64,000 bases of DNA from an uncultured Acinetobacter sp. GTDB taxonomy: Bacteria; Pseudomonadota; Gammaproteobacteria; Pseudomonadales; Moraxellaceae. The notes below the pieces were generated by a model. That model did not search any database. It saw only the letters and a list, made by a program, of their open reading frames with translations, and was not told the DNA's origin. Location of the stretch: NCBI GenBank assembly GCA_913777945.1, contig CAJYTY010000008.1, forward strand, positions 248,001 through 312,000, read 5' to 3'. Both the position numbers and the translations under genes were made by a program. Shown one piece after another: positions 51,427 through 60,992 of this stretch; positions within the stretch are counted from its first letter, which is position 1; each line of letters opens with the position of its first letter.

Positions 51427-51452
51427 AATTTACTTGATTATTCAAGTAAATT
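51427..51452. repeat. Perfect 11-bp inverted repeat between ALDH and permease genes
   Basis: AATTTACTTGA-TTAT-TCAAGTAAATT; no strong U-tract. Confidence 0.55.
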
Positions 51453-51761
51453 AAAGAAAGGGATTAATGTCAGAAAATGGATTTTCTAAGGCTAAACCTG
51501 AAATTGGTATTGGTTTGGCTAAGTTTTATTTTAAATAAAAATATTTAAAAAACAAAACAATGAAAACTCCATTGAACTTAATCTCCATTTTTAGCTGTTG
51601 GAAAGGAAGCGTAAAGATGAACACTTTCATTCAAAGAAATTTTTAAAATCTGTATATAAAATGGTCTAAAAATTGCTTTGAATTAAAGGAATAAAAAATT
51701 CCTTTCAGGAATGATTGGAATTGTCATCTGGGTCAGTTGTCTTAAAAGTGAGACTAAGGAA

Positions 51762-53165
51762 ATGAGTCAAAATGCAACATCAAACAAAGCGTTTGAAATA
51801 GAAAGCAACAGTATCGATTATGTGGATGCTTCTCAACGTAATGGTCACGTGAAAGATTTATTCACGCTCTGGTTTTGTACCAATATTGCACCTTTAGCTG
51901 TCATTACGGGTGCGATGTCAGTGCAAACATTTCATCTCAATATCATGAGTGCATTGACCGCAATTATTCTCGGTCATTTTTTTGGTGCCTCCATTTTGGC
52001 ACTGACCTCTGCACAAGGGCCGCAGGTGGGTATTCCACAAATGATTCAAAGTCGAGCACAGTTTGGACGCTATGGTGCTTTACTGGTTGTCATTTTTACC
52101 ACCTTTATCTATCTGGGTTTTTTTACGTCAAACATTATTTTATCTGGAAAAACGCTACATACCGTGATTCCTGCTATTCCGGTACCAACAGCAACTGTGA
52201 TTGGTGCAATTACAGCAACGCTGATCGGGATTATTGGCTATCATTTTATTCATAAATTTAACAAAATCGGAACATGGTTTATGGGCGGCGCATTGCTGAT
52301 TGGCTTTGCTCTCATGATTCCACATGTCACAGCAGACGTATTGGCAAAAGGCTCTTTTAATTTGAAAGGCTGGTTTGCAATGTTCTGTGTGTGTGCGATC
52401 TGGCAAATCAGTTTCTCGCCATATACCTCGGATTACTCGCGCTATTTGCCTAAAGAGATTGGGATTTTTAAACCGTTTATTTATACCTATCTGGGTGCAG
52501 CTCTTGGTACTGTGGTGGCATTTTGTTTCGGTATGCTTGCGGTAAGTTTATTTACCATCAATGATGCTATGGAAGCGGTGAAAACTGCCACGGGTGGTTT
52601 TGGCGTGGTGCTCATGATTTTGTTCTTATGCAACATTATTGGTCACAATGCCATGAATCTTTATGGCGCTTCGCTTTCATTTATTACCGCAATTCAAACA
52701 TTTGCAGGTAAATGGATTCCAACCAAATCGACACGAATCATGCTTTCGATTTTTGTCCTCATTCTTGCAACCAGTACGGCACTTTGGGCATCAAGCAGTT
52801 TTATCAGCTACTTTCTTAACTTTATTTTTGCCTTGCTTTTCATTTTAGTGCCTTGGGTGGTGATTAACCTGATGGACTTCTATTACATCAATAAAATGCA
52901 GTACGACATTGCTTCAATTTTTGATGAACATGGTGGTCAGTATGGCAAATACAACATGAAAACTCTGGTGACGTATTTTGTTGGAATTGTGGTTCAAATT
53001 CCATTTCTTACCAATTCATTTTTTACAGGGCGCTGGGCCAATGTCATACAAGACGTTGATATCTCATGGATTGTAGGCATGATCGTAACCGCTGTTGTTT
53101 ACTTTGTATTTAACCAGTCTAAAGTAACAGCACGTGATTACACTGTCTCGACCAAAAAATGCTAA
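51762..53165 (+). CDS. NCS1-family permease (cytosine/purine-type)
   Basis: DLFTLWFCTNIAPLAVITGA; SAQGPQVGIPQMIQSRAQFGRYGA; SFSPYTSDYSRYLP. Confidence 0.88.
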   Translation: MSQNATSNKAFEIESNSIDYVDASQRNGHVKDLFTLWFCTNIAPLAVITGAMSVQTFHLNIMSALTAIILGHFFGASILALTSAQGPQVGIPQMIQSRAQFGRYGALLVVIFTTFIYLGFFTSNIILSGKTLHTVIPAIPVPTATVIGAITATLIGIIGYHFIHKFNKIGTWFMGGALLIGFALMIPHVTADVLAKGSFNLKGWFAMFCVCAIWQISFSPYTSDYSRYLPKEIGIFKPFIYTYLGAALGTVVAFCFGMLAVSLFTINDAMEAVKTATGGFGVVLMILFLCNIIGHNAMNLYGASLSFITAIQTFAGKWIPTKSTRIMLSIFVLILATSTALWASSSFISYFLNFIFALLFILVPWVVINLMDFYYINKMQYDIASIFDEHGGQYGKYNMKTLVTYFVGIVVQIPFLTNSFFTGRWANVIQDVDISWIVGMIVTAVVYFVFNQSKVTARDYTVSTKKC

Positions 53166-53191
53166 GCCAAAATGAAAAGCGGGAAAAAGTG

Positions 53192-54355
53192 ATGAAAAGA
53201 CAATATTTGAGTAGTTGTGTGGGGTTGATCAGTATCTCAATGGCATTACCATGCTTTGCAGGCTTCACGTTTGGCGATGCAAAAACAGATACGGGGGCAC
53301 TGACGATTTCGGGCTATGTACGCGCCAATTATCAGGATAAAAACTACGGATCGGATAACGATCATAAACTCCAGTTTAATGCGGCTAAATTGGCGCTAGA
53401 TTATGATTCGCCTCAATGGTTTGGTCATGCCGAATACCGTTGTTATCAGTATAGTACCTTGTGTGATTTCTCGACATTGGTCGATGCTTATGCAGGATAT
53501 CGTTTTACTGATAAGCAAACATTAACCTTAGGATTACAGCCTGTTCCATTTGGTATTGGTCGTTTTTGGGAAAGCTCACTCTATGGTGGGATTAATAACA
53601 CCATGGGATTAGAAGATGCACATAATCTGGGTGCAAATTATCATCATGAAATCGGTTCGACCAAAATTGATTTAGGTTACTTTGCAACTGATGGTGGGCA
53701 CTATACGGGCGATAGCCGTGATTCAGCACGTTATACTGCAAATTTTGTCAAAACCAGTGATCCAACCCAATCGACGTTAAATGAAAAAAATATGTGGATT
53801 GCGCGCGTAAGTCAGGATATTAAACTCTCACCTGACATGAGCATGAATGTGGGTGGTTCTTACTGGTACTCCGATATTGAAAATAAGACTTCTGGTTTAG
53901 ATGGAAACCGTAAGACATGGGCGTTGTTTACAGGTCTGAATTACAAAAATCTAGCCTTAAGCTTCACTGGCGGCCAAAATGATGTCATCAATAAAGATGC
54001 GTTACATCCTGATTATTCGGTGATGGGATCTTATGATGGCGAATATTATGTGGCCAATAAAGGCCAGTTTTATACCGCAGATGCTCGCTACGTCTTTAAA
54101 GACGTTTATAAGGGTATCAATATTACGCCTTATGCTACCTATACCAGTTATATCAAGGATACAGACGGTTATAAAAATTCAACACGTCACTTTTTAGGTG
54201 CATCATTTGACTATAAGAAGGTGTCTTTGGTTGCTGAGTACATTATCAGTAAAAATGATCCATTCATTGGCGGTGATACGACCTCATTGGCACAAGGAGA
54301 TAATGCCAACAAGTCGAACCGATTACTCAACTTGACTCTGTTTTATTATTTCTAA
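53192..54355 (+). CDS. Outer-membrane porin
   Basis: Signal peptide; beta-barrel alternation; C-terminal aromatic NLTLFYYF. Confidence 0.8.
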   Translation: MKRQYLSSCVGLISISMALPCFAGFTFGDAKTDTGALTISGYVRANYQDKNYGSDNDHKLQFNAAKLALDYDSPQWFGHAEYRCYQYSTLCDFSTLVDAYAGYRFTDKQTLTLGLQPVPFGIGRFWESSLYGGINNTMGLEDAHNLGANYHHEIGSTKIDLGYFATDGGHYTGDSRDSARYTANFVKTSDPTQSTLNEKNMWIARVSQDIKLSPDMSMNVGGSYWYSDIENKTSGLDGNRKTWALFTGLNYKNLALSFTGGQNDVINKDALHPDYSVMGSYDGEYYVANKGQFYTADARYVFKDVYKGINITPYATYTSYIKDTDGYKNSTRHFLGASFDYKKVSLVAEYIISKNDPFIGGDTTSLAQGDNANKSNRLLNLTLFYYF

Positions 54356-54402
54356 GCCTTTTGGTTAAGAGCAGCAGTGCTCAAATTTTTTTCTTAATTT
54401 AA

Positions 54403-54436
54403 ATGGTATACCATATGTGTGAGATATGGTATCCAT
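54403..54436. promoter_or_regulatory. Tandem GntR-type operator half/whole palindromes upstream of the semialdehyde dehydrogenase
   Basis: ATGGTATACCAT (54403-54414, perfect 12-bp palindrome) and ATGGTATCCAT (54426-54436). Confidence 0.55.
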
Positions 54437-54506
54437 TACAGTGGTGGGCTATAAATCTCATTTATAGCCGTTTTAGACCTCAAAAGATTGAATGGGATTG
54501 GCAAAC

Positions 54507-55958
54507 ATGGATCTTCAAAAACAGCCTTTATTTCGACAAAAAGCACTTGTCGCAGGGCAATGGTGTGATGCCGATAATGGTCAGCAAACGCCAATTTACA
54601 ACCCTGCAAACCAAGAAATGATTGGATGTGTTCCGAATATGGGACGGGCTGAAACCGAGCGTGCAATTGAAGCAGCGTATGCTTCATGGAATACGTGGAA
54701 AACAAAAACCGCCAAGGAAAGATCAGTTTTACTCAAAAAATGGTATGAGCTGATTATCGCCAATCTTGATGGACTTGCAGAAATTTTGACGACCGAGCAG
54801 GGTAAACCTCTTAATGAAGCAAAAGGCGAAATTAGCTACGCGGCGAGCTTTATAGAATGGTTTGCAGAAGAAGCTAAAAGGATCTATGGTGATGTGATTC
54901 CAAGCCCTTATCCGGATGCACGAATTGTAGTAAACAAACAGCCGATTGGGGTGGTGGCTGCAATAACGCCATGGAATTTTCCGGCTGCCATGATTACCCG
55001 AAAAGTGGCCCCCGCATTGGCGGCAGGCTGTCCATGTATTGTCAAACCTGCACCTGAAACACCATTTACAGCCTTGGCACTGGCTGATCTAGCAATACAG
55101 GCAGGAATTCCTGCCGAAATGATCAGTGTGATTACAGGTGATGCTGTTCAGATTGGTGATGCCATTTTCGCCAGTGATCATGTACGTAAGTTTACTTTTA
55201 CCGGCTCAACCCCGATTGGTAAACTCTTACTGGAAAAATCTGCAAAAACACTGAAAAAAGTCTCGCTCGAATTGGGCGGCAATGCACCGTTTATTGTCTT
55301 TGATGATGCTGATATTGAAGCAGCCGTTGAAGGTGCACTCATTGCAAAATTTAGAAATGCAGGACAAACCTGCGTATGTGTAAACCGTTTCTTGGTTCAA
55401 TCTGGTGTTTATGAAAAATTCATTCAGGCATTTAAAATCAGAATCGAAAGTTTAAAAATTGGACATGGCCTAGAAGCAGGTAGTGAAATTGGGCCTTTGA
55501 TCAATGCGCAAGCAGTAAAAAAAGTACAATCTCACATTCAAGATGCACTAAGTAAAGATGGTCGACTAATTACTGGTGGACACGTCGACGCTACAGGCGA
55601 GCTATTTTTCGAACCGACCCTGATTGCCGATGCCAATTCCGAAATGATGGTTGCAACGCAGGAAACCTTTGGTCCCTTAGCTGTAATTTTCAAATTCGAT
55701 ACCGAGCAGCAAGCGATCCAGATGGCCAATGATACTGAGTTTGGCCTGGCGGCCTACTGCTATACACGTGATTTAGGACGTGCATGGCGGATGAGCGAAC
55801 AGCTTGAATACGGTATGGTGGGCATCAATAAAGGACTGATTTCAAATGAAGTTGCACCTTTTGGAGGAATCAAGCATTCTGGTTTGGGGCGTGAAGGCTC
55901 AAAATACGGCATCGAAGATTATCTTGAAATTAAATACACACTGTTTGGAGGGTTATAA
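54507..55958 (+). CDS. tgnE: NAD(P)-dependent succinate-semialdehyde dehydrogenase
   Basis: AITPWNFPAAMITRKVAPALAAGC, FTGSTPIGKLL, LELGGNAPFIVFDDAD, GQTCVCVNR: GabD-type. Confidence 0.75.
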   Translation: MDLQKQPLFRQKALVAGQWCDADNGQQTPIYNPANQEMIGCVPNMGRAETERAIEAAYASWNTWKTKTAKERSVLLKKWYELIIANLDGLAEILTTEQGKPLNEAKGEISYAASFIEWFAEEAKRIYGDVIPSPYPDARIVVNKQPIGVVAAITPWNFPAAMITRKVAPALAAGCPCIVKPAPETPFTALALADLAIQAGIPAEMISVITGDAVQIGDAIFASDHVRKFTFTGSTPIGKLLLEKSAKTLKKVSLELGGNAPFIVFDDADIEAAVEGALIAKFRNAGQTCVCVNRFLVQSGVYEKFIQAFKIRIESLKIGHGLEAGSEIGPLINAQAVKKVQSHIQDALSKDGRLITGGHVDATGELFFEPTLIADANSEMMVATQETFGPLAVIFKFDTEQQAIQMANDTEFGLAAYCYTRDLGRAWRMSEQLEYGMVGINKGLISNEVAPFGGIKHSGLGREGSKYGIEDYLEIKYTLFGGL

Positions 55959-56350
55959 TGAGTAATGACAGATTTGAAAAAGGCTTAAGTATTCGCAAAC
56001 AGGTGTTGGGTGAAGAATACGTCAACAACTCGATCAATCATGCAGACGACTTCAATCTACCGTTACAAGAGTTGGTCACTGAGTATTGCTGGGGTGCAGT
56101 CTGGGGACGTGAGGAGCTGTCTAAACCAGAACGAAGTCTCATCAATTTAGCCATGATTTCTGCATTGAATCGACCTCATGAATTAAAACTGCATGTGAAA
56201 GGTGCGCTGCGTAATGGTGTGCCCAAAGAAAAAATTCGTGAAGTATTACTACAGGTGGCAATTTATTGTGGCGTACCTGCAGCAGTCGATAGCTTTCGTA
56301 TTGCCAAAGAAGCTATTAAAGAATACGAAGCAGAACACCTTGCAAAATAA
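55958..56350 (+). CDS. Carboxymuconolactone decarboxylase family protein
   Basis: WGAVWGREELSKPERSLINLAMISALNRPHELKLHVKGALRNGVPKEKIREVLLQVAIYCGVPAAVDSF. Confidence 0.9.
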   Translation: MSNDRFEKGLSIRKQVLGEEYVNNSINHADDFNLPLQELVTEYCWGAVWGREELSKPERSLINLAMISALNRPHELKLHVKGALRNGVPKEKIREVLLQVAIYCGVPAAVDSFRIAKEAIKEYEAEHLAK

Positions 56351-56365
56351 TTTAAGGTCTAAGTT

Positions 56366-56393
56366 AAAAAAGAGAGCCATAAGCTCTCTTTTT
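56366..56393. terminator. Terminator between convergent genes
   Basis: AAAAAAGAGAGCcataaGCTCTCTTTTT. Confidence 0.75.
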
Positions 56394-56406
56394 GTTGCTC
56401 AATGGA

Positions 56407-57717
56407 TTAATTATAAGCACGCTCGTTGTGCTCACTCACATCGAGGCCTTGTTGTTCCTGTTCGGATGTGGCGCGTAAACCGATAGTTTTATCGATGACT
56501 TTCATAATGATCCAAGTCAGTACGCCACAGTACACAACTGTTAGGCCAATACTGGCAATTTGCGCGATGAACTGTTTAAACAGATTTACATCCTGATTGC
56601 CGCCAAGGGCAGGGATACAAAATATTCCAGTCAGAATACAACCTACCATTCCTCCAATGCCATGTAGTGAAAATACATCTAATGCGTCATCAAAGCCGAA
56701 TTTACGTTTGAGCCCCGTCACCGCAAAGAAACAGCATATACTGGTTATCAAACCGACTGCAATTGCACCAAAAGGGCCAACATAAGCAGCTGCTGGTGTA
56801 ATACCAACCAAACCTGCGATGACTCCAGATGCAAGACCCAATGAAGTCACATGTTTGGTCATTATTTTTTCAACCATCATCCAGCCTACAATTCCACCGC
56901 AGGTTGCAATGGTGGTGGTCATGAGTACTAGGCCCGCTGTGGTATTTGCTGCCAATGCTGAACCAACATTGAAGCCGTACCAGCCAGCCCACAGCAGAGC
57001 AGCGCCCATCATGGTAAATACCAGATTATGAGGAGGCATCGGGGTTGTTGGCCAGCCAAGACGTTTCCCAATAACGATTGCACCGACCAGAGCAGCAACA
57101 CCCGAATTGATGTGTACAGCGGTTCCACCTGCAAAATCCAGTACACCCCAGTTATGCATAATTGCACCGGGGCCGCCCCATACCATATGTGCCAAAGGTC
57201 CATACACCAAAACCAGCCAGAGTGCACCGAACAATACCACAGCACCAAATTTCATTCGCTCTGCAAAGCCACCAATGGCAATACATGGTGTGATCATCGC
57301 AAAGGTCAAGCCAAAAATACATAAAACATATTCAGGCACACCTGCAACCAGCGTTTGATCGGTAATTCCTGCCATAAATGCTTTACCCAAACCTCCAACA
57401 AAACTATTGAGATTAAGGCTACCTTCACTCATGTGAGTAGTATCCGCCACGATGCTGTATACAATGGTAATCCATAAAATGCCGACTACACCTGCAACTG
57501 CTAAAAACTGGGAAAAAATTGAAAGTACGTTTTTAGCTCTCAGCATCCCGCCATAAAACAGTGCCAGACCAGGAATGAACATCATGAGCACTAAAATTGC
57601 TGAAACCATGAGCCATACAGTGGAAGCAGCATCAAAAGGTGTATCAGCAGCAAATACATCGGCAGGCATCAGTATAAATAGACACAATCCTAATTTTTTG
57701 AGTATATCGGAGGGCAT
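56407..57717 (-). CDS. amtB: Ammonium transporter
   Basis: Signal peptide; GLALFYGGMLRAKN, DFAGGTAVHINSGVAALVGAIVIGKR. Confidence 0.95.
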   Translation of the reverse strand: MPSDILKKLGLCLFILMPADVFAADTPFDAASTVWLMVSAILVLMMFIPGLALFYGGMLRAKNVLSIFSQFLAVAGVVGILWITIVYSIVADTTHMSEGSLNLNSFVGGLGKAFMAGITDQTLVAGVPEYVLCIFGLTFAMITPCIAIGGFAERMKFGAVVLFGALWLVLVYGPLAHMVWGGPGAIMHNWGVLDFAGGTAVHINSGVAALVGAIVIGKRLGWPTTPMPPHNLVFTMMGAALLWAGWYGFNVGSALAANTTAGLVLMTTTIATCGGIVGWMMVEKIMTKHVTSLGLASGVIAGLVGITPAAAYVGPFGAIAVGLITSICCFFAVTGLKRKFGFDDALDVFSLHGIGGMVGCILTGIFCIPALGGNQDVNLFKQFIAQIASIGLTVVYCGVLTWIIMKVIDKTIGLRATSEQEQQGLDVSEHNERAYN

Positions 57718-57792
57718 GGTAGAAACTCCTAATGCAAAAAGAAAATAAAAAACTTTTTATTCCTAAAGGGAATATTAATTTCATTTTGTTAA

Positions 57793-57808
57793 AGCAATTC
57801 TCATACCA
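57793..57808 (-). promoter_or_regulatory. Putative sigma54 promoter of amtB
   Basis: Minus-strand TGGTATGAGAATTGCT: GG-N10-GC spacing, TTGC -12 element; about 76 nt upstream of the ATG. Confidence 0.6.
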
Positions 57809-57898
57809 CGATGGTTTTTTGCACTTAATTTTCTCAATGTCAGGCCTAATCAAGTTGCCTAAATCTTCGTTAGTAAATGCAATAAGGGTTTTGATTGA

Positions 57899-58765
57899 CT
57901 ACTGAAATGAAGGATGCTCTGTAAAAAGTTGGATCAGATGATCCATTACAGTTCTGATTCTTTTGGCCGTAATCAAATTACTATGCACCACTAACCAGAT
58001 GGGTTGTTCAACTCGAGTATTTTCATTGATTTGAACAAGTCCTGATTGATTCGCAATAAAGTCTGGCAACAAACCAATGCCTAAGCCAGATTTCACAGCA
58101 TCAATTTGTGTGGAAAGACTATTGGTTTCAATCTTAAAGTTTTGATTTCGTATAAAGTCTTTCATCCAGTGCGCAAGTGACAAATGTTGATGAGTATCGG
58201 CCCAGCCTACATAGTGATATTGATCAGGTTGAAGATCATTGTCTTGAATAAACTTCATGTAAGATGTAGCAGCATAGAGTCCAAAACGAAGTGTTCCCAA
58301 GCGTTTGATGGTGAGATTACCAGCGTCAGGTTGAATCGTTCTGATGGCTAAATCGGCATCTCGACGATGCAAGTTAGTGAGTTGCACACCACTATTAATT
58401 TCAATACGTAACTCGGGATGGCGAGAAAAAAGCGACTGTAAGGAAGGGATTACCAAACCATTGGCCAGATTTTCTGAAACAGCTAAACGAACCAGTCCCT
58501 GTGCTTGTGCATAATTTTGTCCACTTTCTGTCAGGCTGAGGGCTGCATTTTCGAATGCTTCTGCATTACCAAGTAAGGCTTCACCTTCGAGTGTAAGTTG
58601 ATAACCTGTTTGATGTCGCGTAAACAGCGTCATGGCCATATCTTGCTCTAGGCGCTCCAAACGCCTCGATACGGTGGCAATACCCAAATTTAATTTTTCG
58701 GCAGCGATGGTGAGTGTGCCTGTTCGGGCAACTGCAAGAAAAACTTTCACATCATCCCAATGCAT
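57899..58765 (-). CDS. LysR family transcriptional regulator
   Basis: KVFLAVARTGTLTIAAEKLNLGIATVSRRLERLEQDMAMTLFTR. Confidence 0.93.
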   Translation of the reverse strand: MHWDDVKVFLAVARTGTLTIAAEKLNLGIATVSRRLERLEQDMAMTLFTRHQTGYQLTLEGEALLGNAEAFENAALSLTESGQNYAQAQGLVRLAVSENLANGLVIPSLQSLFSRHPELRIEINSGVQLTNLHRRDADLAIRTIQPDAGNLTIKRLGTLRFGLYAATSYMKFIQDNDLQPDQYHYVGWADTHQHLSLAHWMKDFIRNQNFKIETNSLSTQIDAVKSGLGIGLLPDFIANQSGLVQINENTRVEQPIWLVVHSNLITAKRIRTVMDHLIQLFTEHPSFQ

Positions 58766-58863
58766 ATATTTTCCAAAAATGAAAAACCAGTTTCAACTAT
58801 TTTCTATATAAATTTCAATCATGGAAACAGATACTTCGGCTTTCACATGCTGAGGATATATAA

Positions 58864-60015
58864 ATGTCTTTAAAATTATGGATAGCTTTGATTGTTTTAA
58901 GCTTGAGTAGCTTTGCCATTGTCACAACCGAATTAGCGCCGATAGGTTTACTTTCCGCCTTGGCACATGACCTGAATCAAAGCGAAGCCATCACTGGACT
59001 GATTGTGACAGGATATGGTTGGGTGGCGGCTATCTCGGCGTTATGCTCGATCGTTTTGCTCATTCGGTTTCCACGAAAAATGGTCTTAATGATCATGCTG
59101 CTGATTTTGGCAATTTCCAATATCATCGTGGCCTATAGTTCATCATTTAATATGATTTTTTCTGCGCGTATTATCGGTGCAATTGCGCACGGTAGCTTTT
59201 GGGCCTTGATTGGAGCTGTCGCTTACAGTCTGGTTCCGAAACATAAATTGGGTTTGGCTACATCAATTATTTTTTCAGGTGTTTCAGTTGCGAGTATTTT
59301 GGGTGTACCTCTGGCGAGTTATCTGACTCAACTGAGTAGCTGGCGGCTGGCGTTTGAATTTCTGGGTCTTTTATCTTTCATTGTTTGTATTTTAATTCTG
59401 CTCTTTGTGCCCAAAATTCCAGATCAAGCCCCTTTAGCGTCTGGCTTTTTTAAAAAAGTGCTTCAGCATTCGACTTTAAATCGTTTATTTATTCTTACAG
59501 CACTGATCATATCGTCACATTTTGCTGCATTTACATTTATTGAACCGTTTCTGAGCCAAATCGCACAGCTTGAATCGGGTCAGATCACATTACTTCTTCT
59601 TGTTTTTGGTTTGGCTGGTTTAATAGGTAATATCCTTGCTGGAAAGTTGATAGATCGACATTTACACACAATCATCTTGATCAGTTTAGTATTCATTTCG
59701 GGAAGTGTGTTTGCTTTTGGATATTTGGGGTATCAAGTTACTTTGAGCATCGCGATCGTATTTTTGGCGTTGTGGGGCGTTTCAATTGCAAGCATATTTG
59801 TAGGGTTACAAACTTGGGTTTTGAAGCAGGCAGATGATTTGGCAAGTGCAGCCTCGGCAATCTATGTTGCAGTTTTTAATGCCAGTATTGGCTTGGGAGC
59901 GCTAATCGGGAGCTTCATGCTGCAATATGTCACGCTTAATCGAGCATTTGAAATCATTACAATCTTTCTAATTTTTAGTCTTTATCTTCTGCAAAAATTT
60001 AACCGAACGCATTAA
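58864..60015 (+). CDS. MFS transporter (SotB/AraJ-like sugar efflux type)
   Basis: 12 TM-like; TTELAPIGLLSALAHDL, ARIIGAIAHGSFWALIGAVAYSLVP. Confidence 0.85.
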   Translation: MSLKLWIALIVLSLSSFAIVTTELAPIGLLSALAHDLNQSEAITGLIVTGYGWVAAISALCSIVLLIRFPRKMVLMIMLLILAISNIIVAYSSSFNMIFSARIIGAIAHGSFWALIGAVAYSLVPKHKLGLATSIIFSGVSVASILGVPLASYLTQLSSWRLAFEFLGLLSFIVCILILLFVPKIPDQAPLASGFFKKVLQHSTLNRLFILTALIISSHFAAFTFIEPFLSQIAQLESGQITLLLLVFGLAGLIGNILAGKLIDRHLHTIILISLVFISGSVFAFGYLGYQVTLSIAIVFLALWGVSIASIFVGLQTWVLKQADDLASAASAIYVAVFNASIGLGALIGSFMLQYVTLNRAFEIITIFLIFSLYLLQKFNRTH

Positions 60016-60113
60016 TTAAAGATTGGATCGTATCTCTATTTCCAGTGTCATCTAAGTACAAGAAAAGTGGTGAAGAAATAGAAGATACGATTGCTTCAAG
60101 TCATGAAGAGCAA

Positions 60114-60710
60114 TTACTCTTCGCTGCTTCCATAATTCATTACAGACAAGAGACGAATAGGCACCTGCACTAGTTTTTCTGGTCCATGAGGAATTTCACC
60201 TTCCAAAGTCAGACAATCTCCTGGTTGCATGTGAAAAACTTCTTGTCCATGTCGATAAATCAGCTCTCCCTCGACCAGATACAGCATTTCTGTGCCTGGA
60301 TGAGCGAAGGTCGGGAATTCTTCACTGGCATCATCCATACTCACCAGATACGCCTCAAAGTTCTTTCTTGGGCCTCTAGAATGCGTTAATAAACGATAAG
60401 TATGGCCTTTTTCAGTGCCGCGGCGTACCACCTCCATACCATCTCCAGATTTAACCAGCATGGCATGACTTTCTTGCTGATCGTATTGACTAAATAAAGT
60501 CGACATTGGAATTCCGAGTACTTCGCACAGGCGGCTTAAGGTTTCCAAGCTCGTAGACACTTGTGCATTTTCAATCTTACTGAGCATGCCCTGACTAATC
60601 CCTGCAATCTGAGCTACTTCTGAGAGTTTGAGGCCTTGTTCCTGACGATGTCGTTTAATTTGAATACCAATATATTGTTCCAGCTTCACGCTGTTTTTGG
60701 TGTGTCTCAT
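60114..60710 (-). CDS. XRE-family regulator with C-terminal cupin domain
   Basis: LKLSEVAQIAGISQGMLSKIENAQVSTSLETLSRLCEVLGIPMSTLF plus cupin (HPGTEMLYLVEGELIYRHGQEVFHMQPGD). Confidence 0.93.
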   Translation of the reverse strand: MRHTKNSVKLEQYIGIQIKRHRQEQGLKLSEVAQIAGISQGMLSKIENAQVSTSLETLSRLCEVLGIPMSTLFSQYDQQESHAMLVKSGDGMEVVRRGTEKGHTYRLLTHSRGPRKNFEAYLVSMDDASEEFPTFAHPGTEMLYLVEGELIYRHGQEVFHMQPGDCLTLEGEIPHGPEKLVQVPIRLLSVMNYGSSEE

Positions 60711-60877
60711 TATGGTTCAACTCTGCACTATTTTGATGACAATGAACTGGAATTTTACTCAAAACAAAAAGTAGATGTAATACATTTAAAAAATCTTGTG
60801 GTGAAATATATATTCTTATTGGGAATATATGGCGTATATGATCGTTTATTACAAAAACAAAAGAAATTTTTAAAAGT

Positions 60878-60893
60878 TGGCAAGGGATTTGCT
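60878..60893 (+). promoter_or_regulatory. Putative sigma54 promoter of the glnT-mgs operon
   Basis: TGGCAAGGGATTTGCT: GG-N10-GC spacing, TTGC -12 element; about 100 nt upstream of the glnT ATG. Confidence 0.55.
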
Positions 60894-60992
60894 TTCTTTA
60901 TAGGAAACAAAGTTTCTTGTATTGAAAGCTAAACAATTTAAGAAACGAACGTGCATTTTTTGAGCCAAATACAGTTTTGCCATATTAGGAGT

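Noticed and set aside
51505-51520. TGGTATTGGTTTGGCT as another sigma54 promoter for the NCS1 permease
   Set aside because: GG/GC spacing fits, but the -12 element is TGGC not TTGC and it lies about 240 nt from the start; too weak.
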